DNA of 64,000 bases, taken from assembly GCA_036927565.1 (NCBI GenBank), contig JAYESD010000001.1, positions 112,635,110 through 112,699,109 on the forward strand, given 5' to 3'. The DNA comes from Tuctoria greenei (Eukaryota > Streptophyta > Magnoliopsida > Poales > Poaceae). Within the stretch, counting starts at the first letter, position 1, and every line of letters starts with the position of its first letter. The notes under the pieces were generated by a model. That model had not been told where the DNA came from and ran no database searches. It saw nothing but the letters and a program-made list of their open reading frames with translations. Positions 1 through 10,068 of the stretch are shown in pieces. Position numbers and translations under genes: made by a program.

Positions 1-1246
1 CACTTGTATTTTCTCTTCTTCTTCCTCAATTTTGTAATCCCTTGTCTCCAGATGTAATCTCTTGTCTCCATATAAATGATATCCCCAAATTTTTGTGAAT
101 TTCACTTTTTGTCTTCAACACCTTTATCTTCACTTGGCCCCCTGGTAGATGTACACAATTTGATTTTGAACATGTACCAAAAAGGATATTGTGTTTTGTT
201 GAAGACTCATTTGCTCCGAACTTGTAGAATTTAGGTCCGAAGTCTTCGATAGTTAAGGTCCCTTGAGGTTGTCGGAGCTTAGAAGCTCCGGCATTGTCCA
301 TCGCTGGAGCTTAATAGCTCCGGCAATAGCCTCTATCAACACGTATAGTGTTGATAGTTAGTCCTCCGGGATGTCGGAGCTGAGTAGCTCCGGCAGTGAC
401 CTTTGCCAACACTTAGTTTGTTGGCTGCAGACTCCATTTATGGGGTCTTCGCACCATCTTTTATTCAGCGTCGACGGCCGGCCCCCTTAGGGGAGTCGGA
501 GCTTAGTTAGCTCCGGCTTTTCTCCATCAACATAGACATTATTTTTCCTGCACACTTAAGCCAAGAAAAATAGTAAAATTCGTTCCTTGTCTATAATTTC
601 GTCGCGGCTTACGATTCTCAAGAAGACTTTAAGTCAAACGCGATTTTAAATACAACCGAATGCGTTGTCTTTTCTTCTAGATTCAACCGTCCATGGACCC
701 GTCTTACTTCGGCCTGCCGGGGTGTAGGTAGAGTGGCGTACTTAGGGTGCTTGACCAGGCTAAGTCGATAGCACACTCCAGCCCTAGATTGGCTTGGCGA
801 CTTTCAGGCGAGTTGGCCATGAACAATATTTGAATCCAAAAGAACTGACAATACAACTCGAATCGTATATAAACCGGTCGAACTAAAATTTCTTAAGAAT
901 TGCACGTCTTTGTTATAGACAAGAAAGAGAAAAATAAAAATGTTGAGCCTGTACAAAATAAATGCACGTGGAGTCTATTTCACATGAAGATGTCTTTCAT
1001 TATAGGTTTGGGGTACAGGGGAAACAAGTACACTCTTAGGGTACGGAACCAGGCTAAGTGTGTTTTATTTCTCGTTTGACCCAGGGTAGTTAGCCGCACT
1101 TTTTGTCCTGAGACTTTGACAAGTGTTGCATGAGCTTTGCGGACCTTTCAGGAAAGGTCCGGCTGCTCTCCCGGAGGAACTACCCGACTCTGTACAATGA
1201 CTCTATAACATACACCCCATGTTACTCAAGACTCACCTCCGTGGTA
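1..1246 (-). other. Non-coding tail of Tat-1 after pol
   Basis: The 1.25 kb between the integrase stop and the window edge aligns, inverted, with 16029-17297 of Tat-2. It holds the hairpin array and AT-rich blocks. The short open frames at 26-301 and elsewhere are not conserved between copies and I regard them as chance. Confidence 0.7.
250..520. repeat. Array of CGGAGCT...AGCTCCG hairpins in the Tat-1 tail
   Basis: Four short palindromes lie near 265, 308, 377 and 500. Each has the form cggagct(t/g)a...agctccg(g) and can fold into a stem of 7-8 bp with a loop of a few bases. They are spaced 45-125 bp apart. Tat-2 has the same array in the opposite orientation at about 16765-17045. The region lies between pol and the antisense gene and has no coding capacity that I trust. 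Confidence 0.65.
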
Positions 1247-4200
1247 TTAAGTGTAGAACTTACGGAGGTGCTCGATGTTCCAAGGATTTGGGAGAGGTGT
1301 CCCATCCTCGGTAGCCAAGCGAACGCTTCCGGGACGGGATACTTTAATCACTCGGAAGGGCCCCTCCCAGCCGGGGGAGAGTTTGTTTAACCCTTCTCTG
1401 GATAGTATTCTCCGTAGCACCAGATCGCCTTCCTCGAGATGTCGGTTGTGTACATGCCGCTGGTGATAACGCCGTAGAGCTTGACGATATCGGGCATTCC
1501 GAACAGCTGCTTGGCACCTTCCCTCCTCAAGGAGGTCTAGGTCTTCACGCCGGAGCTGGTCCTGCACGGCTTCGTCGAAGGTCCGGACCCGGAGTGAACC
1601 CAAGGTGATTTCCGGAGGAAGGATTGCTTCAGCTCTGTACACCAGGAAGAAGGGTGTCTCTCCAGTTGACCGGTTTTGAGATGTCCTGTTGGCCCATAAA
1701 GTGGGAGGAAGCTCTTCGATCCAGTTGGCTCCATGTTTTTTCAAACGCTCATAGGTGCGCGTTTTGAGTCCCTTAAGGATTTCCGCATTTGCTCTCTCGG
1801 CTTGGCCATTGCTGGCTGGGTGAGCTACGGAGGCGTAGCAATCTTGTATGCCGAGGTCTTCGCAATATCCTTGGAATGCTGAGCTTGTGAATTGAGTCCC
1901 ATTATCAGTGATGATTTTGTTTGGGACTCCAAATCTGCTTACAATGGATTGCAGAAAGTTGATAGCAGATTGCTTGTTGATCGTCACAACTGGAGTTGCT
2001 TCCGGCCACTTGGTGAACTTGTCAATGGCGACGTACAGGAACTTGTAACCTCCGACGGCTCTCGAGAAAGGTCCCAAGATGTCAATCCCCCACACAGCGA
2101 AAGGCCATGTAGGAGGTATCATTTGTAAGGGTTGAGCCGGTGTATGAATTTGCTTTGCATGAAATTGGCATGCTTCACATTTCTTCACCAGCTCAGTGGC
2201 ATCCTGGAGCGCTGTAGGCCAGTAGAAGCCATGCCGAAAGGCTTTTCCGACCAGCGTGCGGGAAGATGCGTGGTTCCCACACTCGCCTCCATGGATTTCT
2301 GCGAGAAGTTCGCAGCCTTCTTCCCTTGTGATGCACCGCATTAGGATGCCGTTGGCACCACGCTGGTAGAGATCCCCTTCTACCAGCGTGTATCTTTTAG
2401 CCAATCTGACTAACTGGTCAGCGGACACATCATCGCCAGGAAGGATGTTGTCTTTCAAGTAGCTCCGGATCTCAGTGATCCATGCATCGGAGCTAGCTTG
2501 AGCTTTTGAGTCTTGCGTTCTGGGTTGCTCGGAGCTCCCGGCAGCACCTATGACCCTTGATGGCTGCCATGGTAACAGGGCCATCGGGACCGTCAGCTTC
2601 GGGATGATGATCTCGCCCCCTTCGCTCAGTTCGGCAGGCTGAGCTGTTGGCTTTGACAACCTCCGGACAAAGGTTCCGTCAGGAGCCGGAGCTCCGGTTG
2701 ACGCTTTGGTCGAGAGTTCGTCAGCTTCAGCGTTATGGGCACGCTGAACACGGTGGAGATCTAGGACTTCAAAGTCCTTCTAAAGCCTCTGGACTTCAAG
2801 GAGGTAAGCAGCTAGCTGCAGATTATTGCAGGAGCATTCACCTTTCACCTGCTTGATGATGAGCTGTGAATCTCCTTTGACCAGCAGTTGCTTGACACCA
2901 TATGACAGTGCCGCTTTTAGCCCGTAGATGATTGTTTCATACTCTGCCATGTTCTTGGTTGCCTTGAAGTCAAGGTGTACCATGTATTTCACTTTCTCTC
3001 CAGTCGGTGCAAGGAGAAGGATTCCAGCTCCGGCCCCCTGCTTCTGCATGGAGCCGTCGAAGTAGAGGGTCCAGTGAGGCTCGGTGAAGGTTGGAACTTG
3101 ATGCTCCATCTTCTGCTCACTGGGGCCCCCAGGATTTGATGGAGAGGAAGTCCATTCTGCCACAAAATCTGCCAACGCTTGACTCTTGACTGCTTGTCTT
3201 GGAATAAATTCAAGATCAAATTCATCCAACTCCGCTGCCCACTTTGCAATATTCCCAGTTGAATTGGGATTATGCAAGATTGCTCGTAGTGGGTAGGAGG
3301 TCACCACCGAGACTTTGTGAGCTTGGAAGTAATGTCGAAGCTTCCTGGAGGCAATAAGAACTGCATAGAGCAACTTATGCACCTCTAGGTATCGAGTCTT
3401 GGCATCATGTAACACTTCAATGATGAAGTATACCGGGCGTGGAATGGACCGGACCCTCCCTGAGGGGTCCGGAGCTTCCTCTTCATTGATCTGGACCCTC
3501 TCGGAGGGGTCCGGATTCTCTTCGGGCACCTCCGGGTTCTGGCTGGAGGAACCCGGAGCTTCTTCAGAAATGACCTGGACCCTCCCGGAGGGGTCTAGGT
3601 CTCCTGAAGCGACTTCTTGTGGGTTCGAATCTGGGAGCTGGGACCCAGAATCGCTTTCAGGAACCTCTGGACCTTCCCGAAGGGGTCTGGATTCCTGAGT
3701 ATGGGGTAGTTCTGGTCTCTCCGCAACCAGAACCATACTGACGACTTCGTCAGTAGCTGAAATATAAAGCAATAAAGGCTCACCAGGGTTCGGAGCTACC
3801 AGAATTGGTAGAGTGGTGAGGAACTGTTTCAGCTCCTGGAATGCCTTCTCTGCTTCTTCGGACCATTGGAATGGTCCGAACTTCCTCAATAACTTGAAGA
3901 AGGGGAGTGCCCGCTCCGCCAGTCTTGATATGAACCGGCTGAGGGCTGCTAGACATCCAGTTAATTTTTGGACGTCTTTGATGCGGGTTGGTGGCCGCAT
4001 GTCTTCAGTGGCTTTTATCTTTGCCGGATTAGCTTCTATGCCCTGGTGACTTACCAGGAAACCAAGAAGTTTTCCAGAGCTAACCCCAAACACGCACTTG
4101 TCCGGGTTTAGCTTTGTGCGTGTGGCCCACAGCTTATCGAAGACAGCCTGCAAGGTGTCTAGGAGTGACTCCTTGTTCCTGACCTTGACCACGATGTCAT

Positions 4201-4789
4201 CGACATACACTTCCACTATGTCTCTGATGAGTTCTTCAAAAGTTTTGTACATAGCCCGTACAAAAGTTGAAGCTGCATTCTTGAGACCAAAGGGCATGGT
4301 TGTGTAACAGTACAATCCATCTACTGTGATGAATGAAGTATGCTCTTCATCCTCCCTAGACATCCTGATTTGATGATACCCAGAATATGCGTCTAGGAAA
4401 CACAGTAATTCACACCCGGAGGTGGAATCCAATATCTGATCTATTCTTGGTAGTGGGAATGGATCTTTTGGACATGCCTTATTTAGTGTGGTGTAGTCGA
4501 TGCACATCCGAAGCTTCCCGCCGGCCTTGGGCACAACGACTGGGTTCGCCAGCCATTTTGGATGGAAGACTTCTCGGATGAATCCGGCTTCGAGTAGCTT
4601 CTTCACTTCTTGTCGGATGAAGTTCTGCCGCTCTACGGATTGCTTCCTAGGCTTCTGATGCACAGGCCAGGCATCGGGGTAGATCTTCAGGTTGTGCTCA
4701 ATCACTTCCCTGGGGATCCCAGGCACTTGTGACGGTTGCCAAGCAAACACGTCAACATTAGCCCAGAGGAAAGTGATGAGCGCGAGTTC
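1247..4789 (-). pseudogene. pol: Tat-1 pol: RT, two RNases H, integrase, with one nonsense codon
   Basis: The frame follows the UAG at 4790 directly. The reverse transcriptase has FLDAYSGYHQIRM and an intact YVDD catalytic motif at 4196-4207. The first RNase H is split by an acidic repeat tract (about 3440-3720). The second, archaeal-type RNase H begins around LYFDGSMQKQGAGAG. Integrase follows with a His/Cys zinc finger (HGGECGNH...CEACQ) and a DDE core (GIDILGP, TDNGTQF, SNGQAERANAEI). At 2780-2782 a TAG stands where Tat-2 has CAG (QRLQKDF), so this copy is broken between RNase H and integrase. The stop after KFYT at 1247-1249 matches the end in Tat-2. I see no frameshift. Confidence 0.9.
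3440..3720 (-). repeat. Acidic/PEST-like repeat tract inside RNase H 1 of Tat-1
   Basis: Between the VSMVLVAER strand and RPVYFI of the first RNase H there are roughly 90 extra residues. They are built from imperfect repeats of DPSGRVQV-SEEAPGSSS-PEVPEENP type and are rich in P, E, S and D. At DNA level the unit contains GGACCCTCCSGAGGGGTCC-like palindromic words. Tat-2 has the same tract at about 13560-13830. Confidence 0.7.
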
Positions 4790-4792
4790 CTA
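4790..4792 (-). other. In-frame UAG between protease and RT of Tat-1
   Basis: The amber codon sits between GGLNDK and ELALITFL, and both sides are in the same reading frame. Tat-2 has the identical codon in the identical context (AAA UAG GAA at 12481-12489). A shared stop at a functional boundary could be a programmed readthrough site that limits pol output. It could also be a defect inherited from a common ancestor. Confidence 0.55.
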
Positions 4793-7183
4793 TTTGTCGT
4801 TCAATCCTCCCGATATACGGGTGGTCTGAGCGGCATCGGAACCAATTTGAACGACTTTGACGGGAATGTCGGTGTCGCCGCTTGGCTGCACACGGGGTGC
4901 AGAGGTCGAGCCTCGTTGACGAATGCTCGGGTGTTTTGGAGCTTGCTCCTGCCTGGAGTCCTCCTCTTGCGCCGTGGTGAGTGCGTGGAGTTCTTCCAGA
5001 GCAGTTACTCCGGCGGTACGATCTCCGCGGATCCGGAGAACGCCTACTGGTGTTGGCATCTTCAACACCAGATATCCATAATGAGCAGCTGCCATGAATT
5101 TGTACAGGGCAGGTCTACCCAAGATGGCATTGAATGGTAAGTTGATCTGAGCGACGTCGAAGACCAACTTCTCAGTGCGATATTTCTCCCGGGTCCCGAA
5201 GGTAACGGGGAGAGTAATAGCTCCGAGTGGGGTAATGGCCCCCGGACCTACTCCGGAGAAAGGTCGAGAGGGCTGGAGATCTGATGGTCGGAGCTGAAGC
5301 TTAGTGAAAGCTTCGAAGCTAATGAGGTTAAGCCCCGAACCTCCGTCTACCATGACATGGTGAAGCTGGATGTTATTGATGGTAGGAGATACCATCAAGG
5401 GTAACTGACCTGCTCCAACCATGCTCCGCGGGCAATCAGAAGCATCAAAGGTGATGGAGGTGTCCATCCACTTTCGATGAGGTTCCGGCCTGACTGTAGG
5501 AGCTACAGCGGCCATATCCCGCCGCATAGTCTTGATGACGCGACGGGAAGTGATATCCCATGACCCACCGAAAATGGTGTTCATGGTCTTCCGACGCTCG
5601 TTGTCAGAGACGTCAGAGTCATCATCGACGGAGGTGTAAACGGCCTTCAGGACCTTTTTCGGATCCTGAAACCCTAACTCCTCTTCAGCCGGAGCTTCGT
5701 CGACCTTTTGCTTTCCTTCCCGGCGCTTGTTGTAGCGCTCGGCAAGGTTTTGGACCTCCCGGCAGTCTTCCAAACTGTGGCTGCCCGTTTTGTGAATGGG
5801 ACACCACACTTTGGGTTTGCCACCGTCTTCAGAAGACGGTCGAGGTCGCTTCTCGGGGCGTGGCCCCCGGCCACCCGGAGTTGCAGCAGCTGCAACGTTG
5901 GATGTGCCGGCCGACGGCTTTTTTTTGCCGTTGGTCTTCTTTTTCTTCTTGCCACCCCCGGAGGTAGCGGCTTCTTCTTTGGAGGATTTCTTGTGATCCT
6001 CCAAGGCTGGTTTGGAGTACATCTCACGGCCCTCCGCAGCTCTGGCACATTTGTCTGCCAGGCTGAAGAGTTCCGTGACGCTGGTGATCTCCTTGATCGC
6101 TAGCTTCTCCAACATCTTCTTGTCTCGTACGCCCTGTCTGAATGCCACACTGACAGAGGAGCTAGAGATAGAAGGGATAGTGTTTCGTACCTGAGAGAAC
6201 CTCTGGATGAAGGACCGCAAAGATTCTCCCCCTTTTTGCACGACCGCAAAAAGGTCTAGTTCAGTGCCTGGTCGGGTGTATGAACTCCCGAAGTTGGCAG
6301 TGAACTGACGGCACAGCTCCTCCCAACTGTTGATAGAGTTGGGTGGAAGGCTCATAAACAAGGACCTGGCGGTCCCAGTTAAGGCCACTGGAAAATAATT
6401 GGCCATCACGGCCTCGTTTCCTCCAGCTGCCAAGATTGCAGTGGAGTATATCTGAAAAAATTCAGCGGGATTGACAGTCCCGTCGAATTTTTCCGGCAGG
6501 TGAGGCCGGAACTTCTGTGGCCATCTAACCATGCGCAGGTGCATGGCTAGGGCTGAACAGCCTCCTCCTACTCCTTCCAGAGTAGAAAGGTCCTGAGCTT
6601 CCCGTCTTTCACGGGCACGCTCAATATGGACACGGCCATCCTGCTGACGGTATCGGCGATCAAGCTCCGCCCGGAGGTCATGAGTCCAAAGTCTGGATAC
6701 CGTGTGAGTGCGTCGAGCCCCGGAGGGCAACGACGTCACTTGTTGAGATGCAGCACGTCTCCTACTATTGGAGACGTGTGGACCAAGTCTTCCGGACAAA
6801 GTCTGCCACTGCGACGAGGCTCGTCCCGAAGGAGGAGGACCCTGGTTGTTGAGGCGTTCGGCTGCTGCTGCAACCAAATGCTCCACATCGGCCCTCCACT
6901 GCTCCAGTGCATCCCGAGATGCATCCGGAGGAGGTGGACGTTGGAGAAGAGCATGCGCTGCATGGAGCGCGTGTTCCGGGTTGTCATGATTTGCCGACGC
7001 AGTAAGCGACGCCGGCGCACCATCACGTTGCCCAGCACGATTTGCTGGGGAAGACGGTGGTGGTGGGAGTGTGACTCCTGCTGGTGCTGAGGCTCCTGCT
7101 GGTGGCTGCCTGTTGGAGGGATTGCCCCCAACAGCCTGAGCAGCAGGTTGACCGTTGGATGATCCAGCAGCGGAGTTCACCAT
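4790..7183 (-). CDS. gag-pro: Tat-1 gag-protease polyprotein
   Basis: This is an open frame of 797 codons. The frame stays open into the LTR as far as 7306, but the ATG at 7183, just inside the primer site, is the likely start because Tat-2 has the same ATG in the same place. The protein has a proline/alanine-rich N-terminus and then a retrotransposon gag domain with the PEKFDGTVNPAEF and SWEELCRQFTANF stretches, which forms the particle shell. A lysine-rich linker follows, then a CPIHKTGSHSLEDC zinc-knuckle variant. The aspartic protease carries DGGSG with its aspartate near residue 613. The frame ends at a UAG directly before the RT frame. No internal break is visible. Confidence 0.9.
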   Translation of the reverse strand: MVNSAAGSSNGQPAAQAVGGNPSNRQPPAGASAPAGVTLPPPPSSPANRAGQRDGAPASLTASANHDNPEHALHAAHALLQRPPPPDASRDALEQWRADVEHLVAAAAERLNNQGPPPSGRASSQWQTLSGRLGPHVSNSRRRAASQQVTSLPSGARRTHTVSRLWTHDLRAELDRRYRQQDGRVHIERARERREAQDLSTLEGVGGGCSALAMHLRMVRWPQKFRPHLPEKFDGTVNPAEFFQIYSTAILAAGGNEAVMANYFPVALTGTARSLFMSLPPNSINSWEELCRQFTANFGSSYTRPGTELDLFAVVQKGGESLRSFIQRFSQVRNTIPSISSSSVSVAFRQGVRDKKMLEKLAIKEITSVTELFSLADKCARAAEGREMYSKPALEDHKKSSKEEAATSGGGKKKKKTNGKKKPSAGTSNVAAAATPGGRGPRPEKRPRPSSEDGGKPKVWCPIHKTGSHSLEDCREVQNLAERYNKRREGKQKVDEAPAEEELGFQDPKKVLKAVYTSVDDDSDVSDNERRKTMNTIFGGSWDITSRRVIKTMRRDMAAVAPTVRPEPHRKWMDTSITFDASDCPRSMVGAGQLPLMVSPTINNIQLHHVMVDGGSGLNLISFEAFTKLQLRPSDLQPSRPFSGVGPGAITPLGAITLPVTFGTREKYRTEKLVFDVAQINLPFNAILGRPALYKFMAAAHYGYLVLKMPTPVGVLRIRGDRTAGVTALEELHALTTAQEEDSRQEQAPKHPSIRQRGSTSAPRVQPSGDTDIPVKVVQIGSDAAQTTRISGGLNDK

Positions 7184-7200
7184 TCTCGAAATCTCAGGCG

Positions 7201-7219
7201 CCCCTACCTTGCGCGCCAA
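7201..7219 (-). other. Primer binding site of Tat-1
   Basis: One base inside the LTR the minus strand reads TTGGCGCGCAAGGTAGGGG. The equivalent site in Tat-2 (10033-10051) reads TTGGCGCGCCAGTTAGGGG. Position and GC-rich sequence fit a tRNA primer site of Tat-type elements. I do not assign the tRNA. Confidence 0.7.
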
Positions 7220-7220
7220 C

Positions 7221-8069
7221 TGTCGGCGGTTAGAACCGGCAGATCTCCCTACACTACTAAAGTGATAGGGGAGTTTGATGTTCGGTGTGGGCGCGCGGAG
7301 ATTCAAGAAGGTGAATAGGAGTTTGACACACGAGACACAAGAATTTACGTGGTTTGGGCCGCCTAAGCGTAATACCCTACTCCACGGGTGTGTTGGTGTT
7401 GTATTAGCAGTATGAGTTTGCCACGAGTGTATGGGGTGCGTGAGTTCATTCGTGAACGTGCCTGTGTGTATCGTCGGCCTGTCCTTTTATAGTACAAGGA
7501 CATGCCGTTACAAGTTAGCCTGGCCTGACATGTGGCCCCGGCGGTTACTAGTATTGATACACGCTTAATTGCTCTTAATGATCCTGTAACGGGCTTTAAC
7601 AGCACTGTTACTGGTGTTAAGATCGTCCGTTTAAGTGTCATTAATATGGCATTAATGACACTTAATCGGGTCTTGAAGTCCTTGGCTCCCCTTTGAAGAT
7701 CCGGAGCCGTTACAAGGTCTTCCGGAGGTTAGAGGCTGAAGGTCCGACGATTGGATACGTGGCAGCTCCGGAGCTTGCTGTGGGAAGCAGGAAGCTCCGG
7801 GGCTACCCGACACGTGTCAGGTCCGGAACTTCTCTTGGTCGGGGGTTATGCCCGGATGTGCCATTTGGGTACGTGGCCCGGAGCTTCCCCCTTGTGGGCG
7901 GTAGCTCCGGTTTGGCAGTACACGTGGCGACCCAGGGATTAACCATGTTGGAGAAGCGGGTCCGGTTATGTCTGACATGTGGGCCTCCGAGGGTCTTCAA
8001 ACCAAGTAGATGACTTTCCTTTGAAATCTTTGTAACCTCAAGGGGTGTACGGTTTCTAGGGTACCGACA
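7221..8069 (-). repeat. 5' LTR of Tat-1 (849 bp)
   Basis: Read on the minus strand it starts TGTCGGTACCCTAG and ends CCGACA, the TG...CA form of an LTR. The same 849-bp unit recurs at 37089-37937 (Tat-3), and a related 841-bp form bounds Tat-2. A TATAAAA box lies at 7485-7491 on the minus strand, so transcription would run leftward into gag. The LTR is rich in AGCTCCGG-type words that also occur in the element's tail hairpins. The right edge at 8069 is followed by unrelated DNA. Confidence 0.9.
7485..7491 (-). promoter_or_regulatory. TATA box in the Tat-1 LTR
   Basis: The minus strand reads CTATAAAAGGAC here. The same word is present at 37353-37359 in the Tat-3 LTR and at 21902-21908 in the Tat-2 3' LTR. 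In the Tat-2 5' LTR the site is altered (about 9773-9786, TATATTATTAAAAGG). Its place within the LTR fits the U3/R promoter of the element; a start site cannot be seen from sequence alone. Confidence 0.6.
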
Positions 8070-8259
8070 GCATACATAATTAGTTTCAATGCTTTGATCT
8101 ATACTTAGCCACACATTCTTGCAATAATTTGTGATGAGCTGAAAATAAGGAGATGGCTGTACACAATTTACATGATAGAACTTGATGCACCATGCCACGC
8201 GTGATATGTTAAAATCATTGAAATGCACATACACAAATACAACGTGCTCATATAATCAA
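8070..8259. other. Spacer between Tat-1 and the MULE-like element
   Basis: This is AT-rich DNA with no gene visible. About 40 bp near 8113 (gcaataatttgtgatgagctgaaaataagg...) resembles 22549-22588 on the other side of the MULE-like element, on the same strand. Both flanks may therefore come from one older repeat. Confidence 0.4.
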
Positions 8260-8400
8260 GGGATTATTGTGATTTTATCCTTGATTTGAAGGTCAATTGT
8301 GATTTTATCCTTCAAATTGAAAGTTTGTGATTTTACCCCTCCTTTTTAGAAACGAAGTCACAGTTTGCCCCTGATTTTAAACACCATTAGTTTAACAGGA
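8260..8400 (+). repeat. Left terminal inverted repeat of the MULE-like element
   Basis: It contains two tandem copies of ATTGTGATTTTATCCTT, then a pyrimidine-rich block and TTTAACAGG. All of these have counterparts in the right end read in reverse complement. Identity looks about 70-75 percent by eye. Confidence 0.6.
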
Positions 8401-8414
8401 TTAAACAATTTTAA

Positions 8415-9190
8415 AAAATGAAATAAAAAATTTAGAAATTGAAAATGACCATACAACCCTTTACTGTAGAAGCCATTTTCTATTCTTCTTCATACCCTAA
8501 GCAATCTGCCATGCCGCCGGCTGTGTGCCGCCCGCCCTGGGCCGCACGCCGCCCGTACCCAGCGCGCTTGGAAGTGGCCACACGCCCTGCCCTACCCAGC
8601 GCGCTCGGACGCCGCCAACCGCCCTCCCCCCGCTGAGCGCAGATGCTTCAAGTCTCCGACCCTTAGCCATGTTGGCATGCCGAGTGCTAGATCAAATATT
8701 TGACGTTAGTTGCTGGAGATGCAGAGATGGTACATCATAAGCACCGCAGAGCGACTTTCTTCAAGGAGACGTCTTCACCTCCTCAGTGTCTGTTTGTTGC
8801 TCTGAGAACCTCCAGTTTCAGGATCATCTCGAAGCTAACCTTGTTACCCGACTAAATTCATTAGAGTTTTACTTCTATTTTCAAGTGAGAACCATGAGCA
8901 AAAAACATGCTGAACTGAGTTATGTTAAAGTTGAATGTTTCTTTTGTCTCGAAGTTTTTTTATCTGCGGTGATATGTTTGAAAGGTCCTGATCCTGTGTT
9001 TTCGTTATCTCATATGAATCCTGAACTTTGACTGTTGCTATCATTACTGGACGTCCTATCGTCACAACCTGAAAGCTCTGTCTATGGATTCATTATTGAA
9101 AGGTCAGCAGAGTCTTATGTTTCGGCCGTGTTCTCGTGTTGACTGGGTGACAACCTTAGCTCCTTGCCGATTTGTCACCTTTTTACCATA
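8415..9190 (+). other. GC-rich, possibly captured segment inside the MULE-like element
   Basis: Positions 8510-8640 are strongly GC-rich with many CCG/CGC triplets, then composition falls back toward average by 8790. A small host-like GC-rich exon inside MULE ends is the pattern of a Pack-MULE. Open frames here are short (65-81 codons), and I recognise no protein. The segment ends where Tat-2 inserted at 9191. Confidence 0.35.
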
Positions 9191-10031
9191 TGTAGGTACC
9201 CTGGGTACCATATACCCCTTGGGATTGCAAAGATATCAAGGGAAAGTCACCCACTTGATTTAAAGACCTTCGGAGGCCCACATGTCAGACATGTCCGGAC
9301 CCGCTTCTCCAACATGGTTAGCCCCAGGGTCACCACGTGTACTATCAAACCGGAGCTACCGCCCGGAATAGAGGAAGCTCCGAACTATGTACCGAAGTGG
9401 CATCCCCGGACCTAACCCCAGACCGAGGGAAGCTCCGATGCTGACACGTGTCAGCTAACCCCATAACTATCTGTTCTCTACAGCGTCCTCCTGTGCTGCC
9501 ACGTGTCCAACCGTCGGACCTTCACCCTCTAACCTCCAGAAGACCCCGCAATGGCTCCGGATCTTCAAAGGGGAATCGAGGACTTCAAGACCCGATTAAG
9601 TGTCATTAATACCATATTAAGAACACTTAAACGGACAACCTTAACACCAGTAACGGTGCTGTCAAACCCATTACACCGTTATTAAGGGCAATTAAACGTG
9701 TTGAAGAGGTATCAACACTAGTAAATGCTGGGGCCACATATCGGGCCAGGCTAATTTGTAACGGCCTACCCTTATATTATTAAAAGGACAGACCAACGAC
9801 GTTTACACACACGTTCCATAGACGCTCGGTACAAGCTCATACAGCTAATACAACACCAACACACCCGTGGAGTAGGGTATTACGCTCAGGCGGCCCGAAC
9901 CACGTAAACTTCCGTGTCTCCTGTGTCATTTACAATTCACCTTCTTGAATCTCCGCGCACCCATACCGAACATCAAACTCCTCTAACGCTTTAGTAGTGT
10001 CGGGAGATCTGCAGGTTCCAAACCACCGACA
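9191..10031 (+). repeat. 5' LTR of Tat-2
   Basis: It starts TGTAGGTACCCTGG (the 3' LTR has TGTCGG) and ends CCGACA. Its TATA region is altered compared with the 3' LTR. It is related to, but clearly distinct from, the Tat-1/Tat-3 LTR type, so two subfamilies are present in the window. Confidence 0.92.
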
Positions 10032-10032
10032 G

Positions 10033-10051
10033 TTGGCGCGCCAGTTAGGGG
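10033..10051 (+). other. Primer binding site of Tat-2
   Basis: TTGGCGCGCCAGTTAGGGG begins two bases after the LTR, the counterpart of the site in Tat-1. The gag ATG follows at 10069. Confidence 0.7.
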
Positions 10052-10068
10052 CGCCTGAGATTTTGAGA

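Larger units (their letters stand above)
1..8069 (-). mobile_element. Tat-lineage Ty3/Gypsy retrotransposon Tat-1, cut by the left window edge
   Basis: The order on the minus strand is 5' LTR (8069-7221), primer site, gag-pro (7183-4790), RT, RNase H, a second archaeal-type RNase H, integrase (ending 1247) and a non-coding tail to position 1. The double RNase H is characteristic of the Tat lineage. Position 1 matches about position 17297 of Tat-2 in reverse complement, which is where the antisense gene begins there. The antisense gene and 3' LTR of Tat-1 should therefore lie left of the window. Bases 8070-8074 (gcata) would be one half of the target duplication, but the other half is not visible. 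This is the least damaged Tat copy here: gag-pro is open, and pol has one obvious nonsense codon. Confidence 0.93.
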
